Source of the DNA: Alphaproteobacteria bacterium | GTDB lineage: Bacteria > Pseudomonadota > Alphaproteobacteria > Sphingomonadales > Sphingomonadaceae | Assembly: GCA_005882415.1 (NCBI GenBank) | Contig: VBAE01000140.1 | Location: 1 to 7,110 of the forward strand | DNA: 7,110 nt | Reading direction: 5' to 3' | Shown here: in pieces, positions 5,831 to 7,110 of the stretch | Layout of the letters: each line of letters begins with the position of its first letter | How positions within the stretch are numbered: the stretch's first letter is position 1 | Program-made: the position numbers and the translations under genes | Notes under the pieces: model-generated | The model's database searches: none | Seen by the model: the letters and a program-made list of their open reading frames with translations, nothing else | What the model was told of the DNA's origin: nothing

Positions 5831-6928
5831 ATGATGAGACTTACCGGGTGGGGCGCGCGCCTCGGCGCGATGATCAGCGACAATAGAGGCGGCCCCTGGG
5901 GCCCCGGTGGTGGTGGCTCCGGCGGCGGATCCGGCGGAGGCGATGGCGACGGCGAGGGCGGCGGTCCGCGCAGCCCCTGGGGCCAGCCGCCGCGCAAGCG
6001 CAAGCCGATCGGTCCCCGCAACGTCACGTCGATCGACGATTTCCTGAAGCGCAGCAAGGAGCGCTTCGGCGGCCGCCTTCCCACCCCGGGCGATGGACGT
6101 CCCTACTGGGCTTATGGGCTGGGCGTGTTCGTCCTGCTCTGGGTGGTGTTCACCAGCTTCCACCAGGTCGGCCCCCAGGAAGCCGCGGTGGTGACCCGCT
6201 TCGGAAGCTTCAACCGGGTCATGGCGCCCGGCATCGGCCTCACCTTCCCGCTGCCGATCGAGCGCATCCAGCGCGTCGACGTGCGCGAGATCAAGACCAA
6301 GGACATCGGCTCGACCGATCCCAATCGCGAGAATCTGATCCTCACCGCCGACCAGAACATCATCGATCTTGCTTATTCGGTGCGCTGGAACATCAAGGAT
6401 CCGGAGGACTTCCTCTTCCGCATCGACGACCCCGACGCGACCATCGGCGAGGTCGCGGAAAGTGCGATGCGCAACGTCATCGCCGGGGTCACCCTCGACG
6501 AGGCGATCGGCGCCGGCCGCGGCGACATCGAGCAGAGGGTCCAGCAGCTGATGCAGCAGGTGCTCGACGTCTACGGCGCCGGGGTCCAGATTCAGGGCAT
6601 CGCGATCAAGCAGTCCGATCCGCCGGCCGCGGTCAACGACGCCTTCAAGGAGGTGTCCGCCGCCCAGCAGGAGGCGCAATCCTACATCAACCAGTCCCGC
6701 GCCTACGCGCTCCAGCTCACCGCCAAGGCGCAGGGCGAGGCGGCGGCGTTCGACAAGGTCTACGCCCAGTACAAGCTGTCGCCCGAAGTGACCCGGAGGC
6801 GCATGTATTACGAGACGATGGAGCGGGTGCTTTCGAAGGTGGACAAGACCGTGGTGGAAACGCCCGGAGTGACGGCCTATCTGCCGCTCCCCGAAGTCGC
6901 GCGCCGCGCCGAGGGGGAACAACGATGA
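5831..6928 (+). CDS. hflK: HflK, FtsH protease modulator (SPFH/band 7 membrane protein)
   Basis: HflK and HflC form a large inner-membrane cage around FtsH and modulate its degradation of membrane proteins. Layout of the 365-residue chain: a cytoplasmic N-terminus with a low-complexity Gly-rich stretch (about 20-45) usual for HflK, a basic segment (55-58), one transmembrane helix at about 94-110 (YGLGVFVLLWVVF), then the SPFH domain from about 113 (GPQEAAVVTRFG) with LILTADQNIIDLAYSVRW and DIEQRVQQLM. A charged Ala/Gln-rich coiled-coil segment follows (AAQQEAQSY to KAQGEAAAFDKVY), and the end is YLPLPEVARR. Two ATG codons (5831, 5834) follow AAAGG at 5822-5826 with four or seven bases between, so the second could be the true start. 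The stop overlaps the hflC start as ATGA, indicating translational coupling. Confidence 0.95.
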   Translation: MMRLTGWGARLGAMISDNRGGPWGPGGGGSGGGSGGGDGDGEGGGPRSPWGQPPRKRKPIGPRNVTSIDDFLKRSKERFGGRLPTPGDGRPYWAYGLGVFVLLWVVFTSFHQVGPQEAAVVTRFGSFNRVMAPGIGLTFPLPIERIQRVDVREIKTKDIGSTDPNRENLILTADQNIIDLAYSVRWNIKDPEDFLFRIDDPDATIGEVAESAMRNVIAGVTLDEAIGAGRGDIEQRVQQLMQQVLDVYGAGVQIQGIAIKQSDPPAAVNDAFKEVSAAQQEAQSYINQSRAYALQLTAKAQGEAAAFDKVYAQYKLSPEVTRRRMYYETMERVLSKVDKTVVETPGVTAYLPLPEVARRAEGEQR

Positions 6929-7110
6929 TCGGCCGGATTACGCGCAGCCCGATCGCGCTCGCCTTCGTCGCCATCCTGCTGCTGATAATCGTCGGGAGCA
7001 CGCTTGCGGTGGTGCCGGAGACCAAGCAGGTGGTGATCGTCCGCTTCGGCGTCCCCAACCGCACGATCAACCGCTACCAGGCGAACGCGCCTTACGGTCA
7101 GACCGGAGCG
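6925..7110 (+). CDS. hflC: HflC, FtsH protease modulator, N-terminal part (runs off the right edge)
   Basis: The first 62 codons of the HflK partner are present. ATG at 6925 overlaps the hflK stop by four bases (ATGA), with a G-rich ribosome site GAGGGGG at 6911-6917. Residues about 9-29 form the N-terminal membrane anchor (PIALAFVAILLLIIVGSTLA). The family pattern then follows: a Q-x-V-V-I-V-R-F-G segment ending at residue 42, and NRTINRY leading to GQTGA. Identification rests on this opening plus its position directly after hflK. The SPFH domain body lies outside the window. Confidence 0.93.
   Translation, partial: MIGRITRSPIALAFVAILLLIIVGSTLAVVPETKQVVIVRFGVPNRTINRYQANAPYGQTGA

Noticed and set aside
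4293..5834. A 513-codon open frame on the plus strand
   Set aside because: It is antisense to the CoA-binding and mrp genes, whose products match known families along their full length. Its Arg/Asp/His-rich composition is what a GC-rich antisense frame produces.
5756..6922. A 388-codon open frame on the minus strand
   Set aside because: It is antisense to hflK, which is unmistakable from its membrane helix, SPFH domain and overlap with hflC.

Overview
The window is a GC-rich (roughly two-thirds G+C by eye) bacterial chromosome segment that looks like an alphaproteobacterium of the order Sphingomonadales. The basis is the protein flavour, the divergent pair mrp / hflK-hflC, the alanine-rich secreted retropepsin-like protein, and a G-rich palindromic intergenic element of a style common in that group. 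This placement is inference; there is no rRNA or other marker here.

Layout from left to right. (1) Positions 1-1669, minus strand: the first 556 codons of a large repeat-containing protein (tandem beta-rich repeats plus a cadherin-like domain, no signal peptide) that runs off the left edge. It resembles the N-terminal part of a type I secreted adhesin. (2) 1670-1868: a 199-bp gap with a strong ribosome binding site, a hairpin whose arm overlaps that site, an AT-rich inverted repeat and a weak promoter candidate. (3) 1869-3083, minus strand: a complete Rieske non-haem iron oxygenase alpha subunit, apparently starting at GTG with a sigma-70-like promoter so close that the message may be leaderless. 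(4) 3159-4163, plus strand: an exported aspartic protease with two retropepsin-like lobes. (5) 4170-4303: two inverted copies of a REP-like palindromic unit, together a REPIN-like doublet, exactly filling the gap between two convergent genes. (6) 4308-4736 and 4764-5759, minus strand: a CoA-binding (YccU-like) protein downstream of the Mrp/ApbC iron-sulfur carrier ATPase, 27 bp apart and probably one operon. (7) 5831-6928 and 6925-7110, plus strand: hflK and the start of hflC, overlapping by four bases.

Functionally the right half is housekeeping: Fe-S cluster delivery (Mrp) and the HflKC complex that modulates the FtsH membrane protease. The left half is accessory: a surface or secreted adhesin and a lone oxygenase with no electron-transfer partner in view. 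I do not see a multi-gene system that is clearly undescribed. The best leads are the REPIN-like doublet with compensatory changes in its hairpins, the ribosome-site hairpin before the adhesin, and the apparently leaderless oxygenase message.
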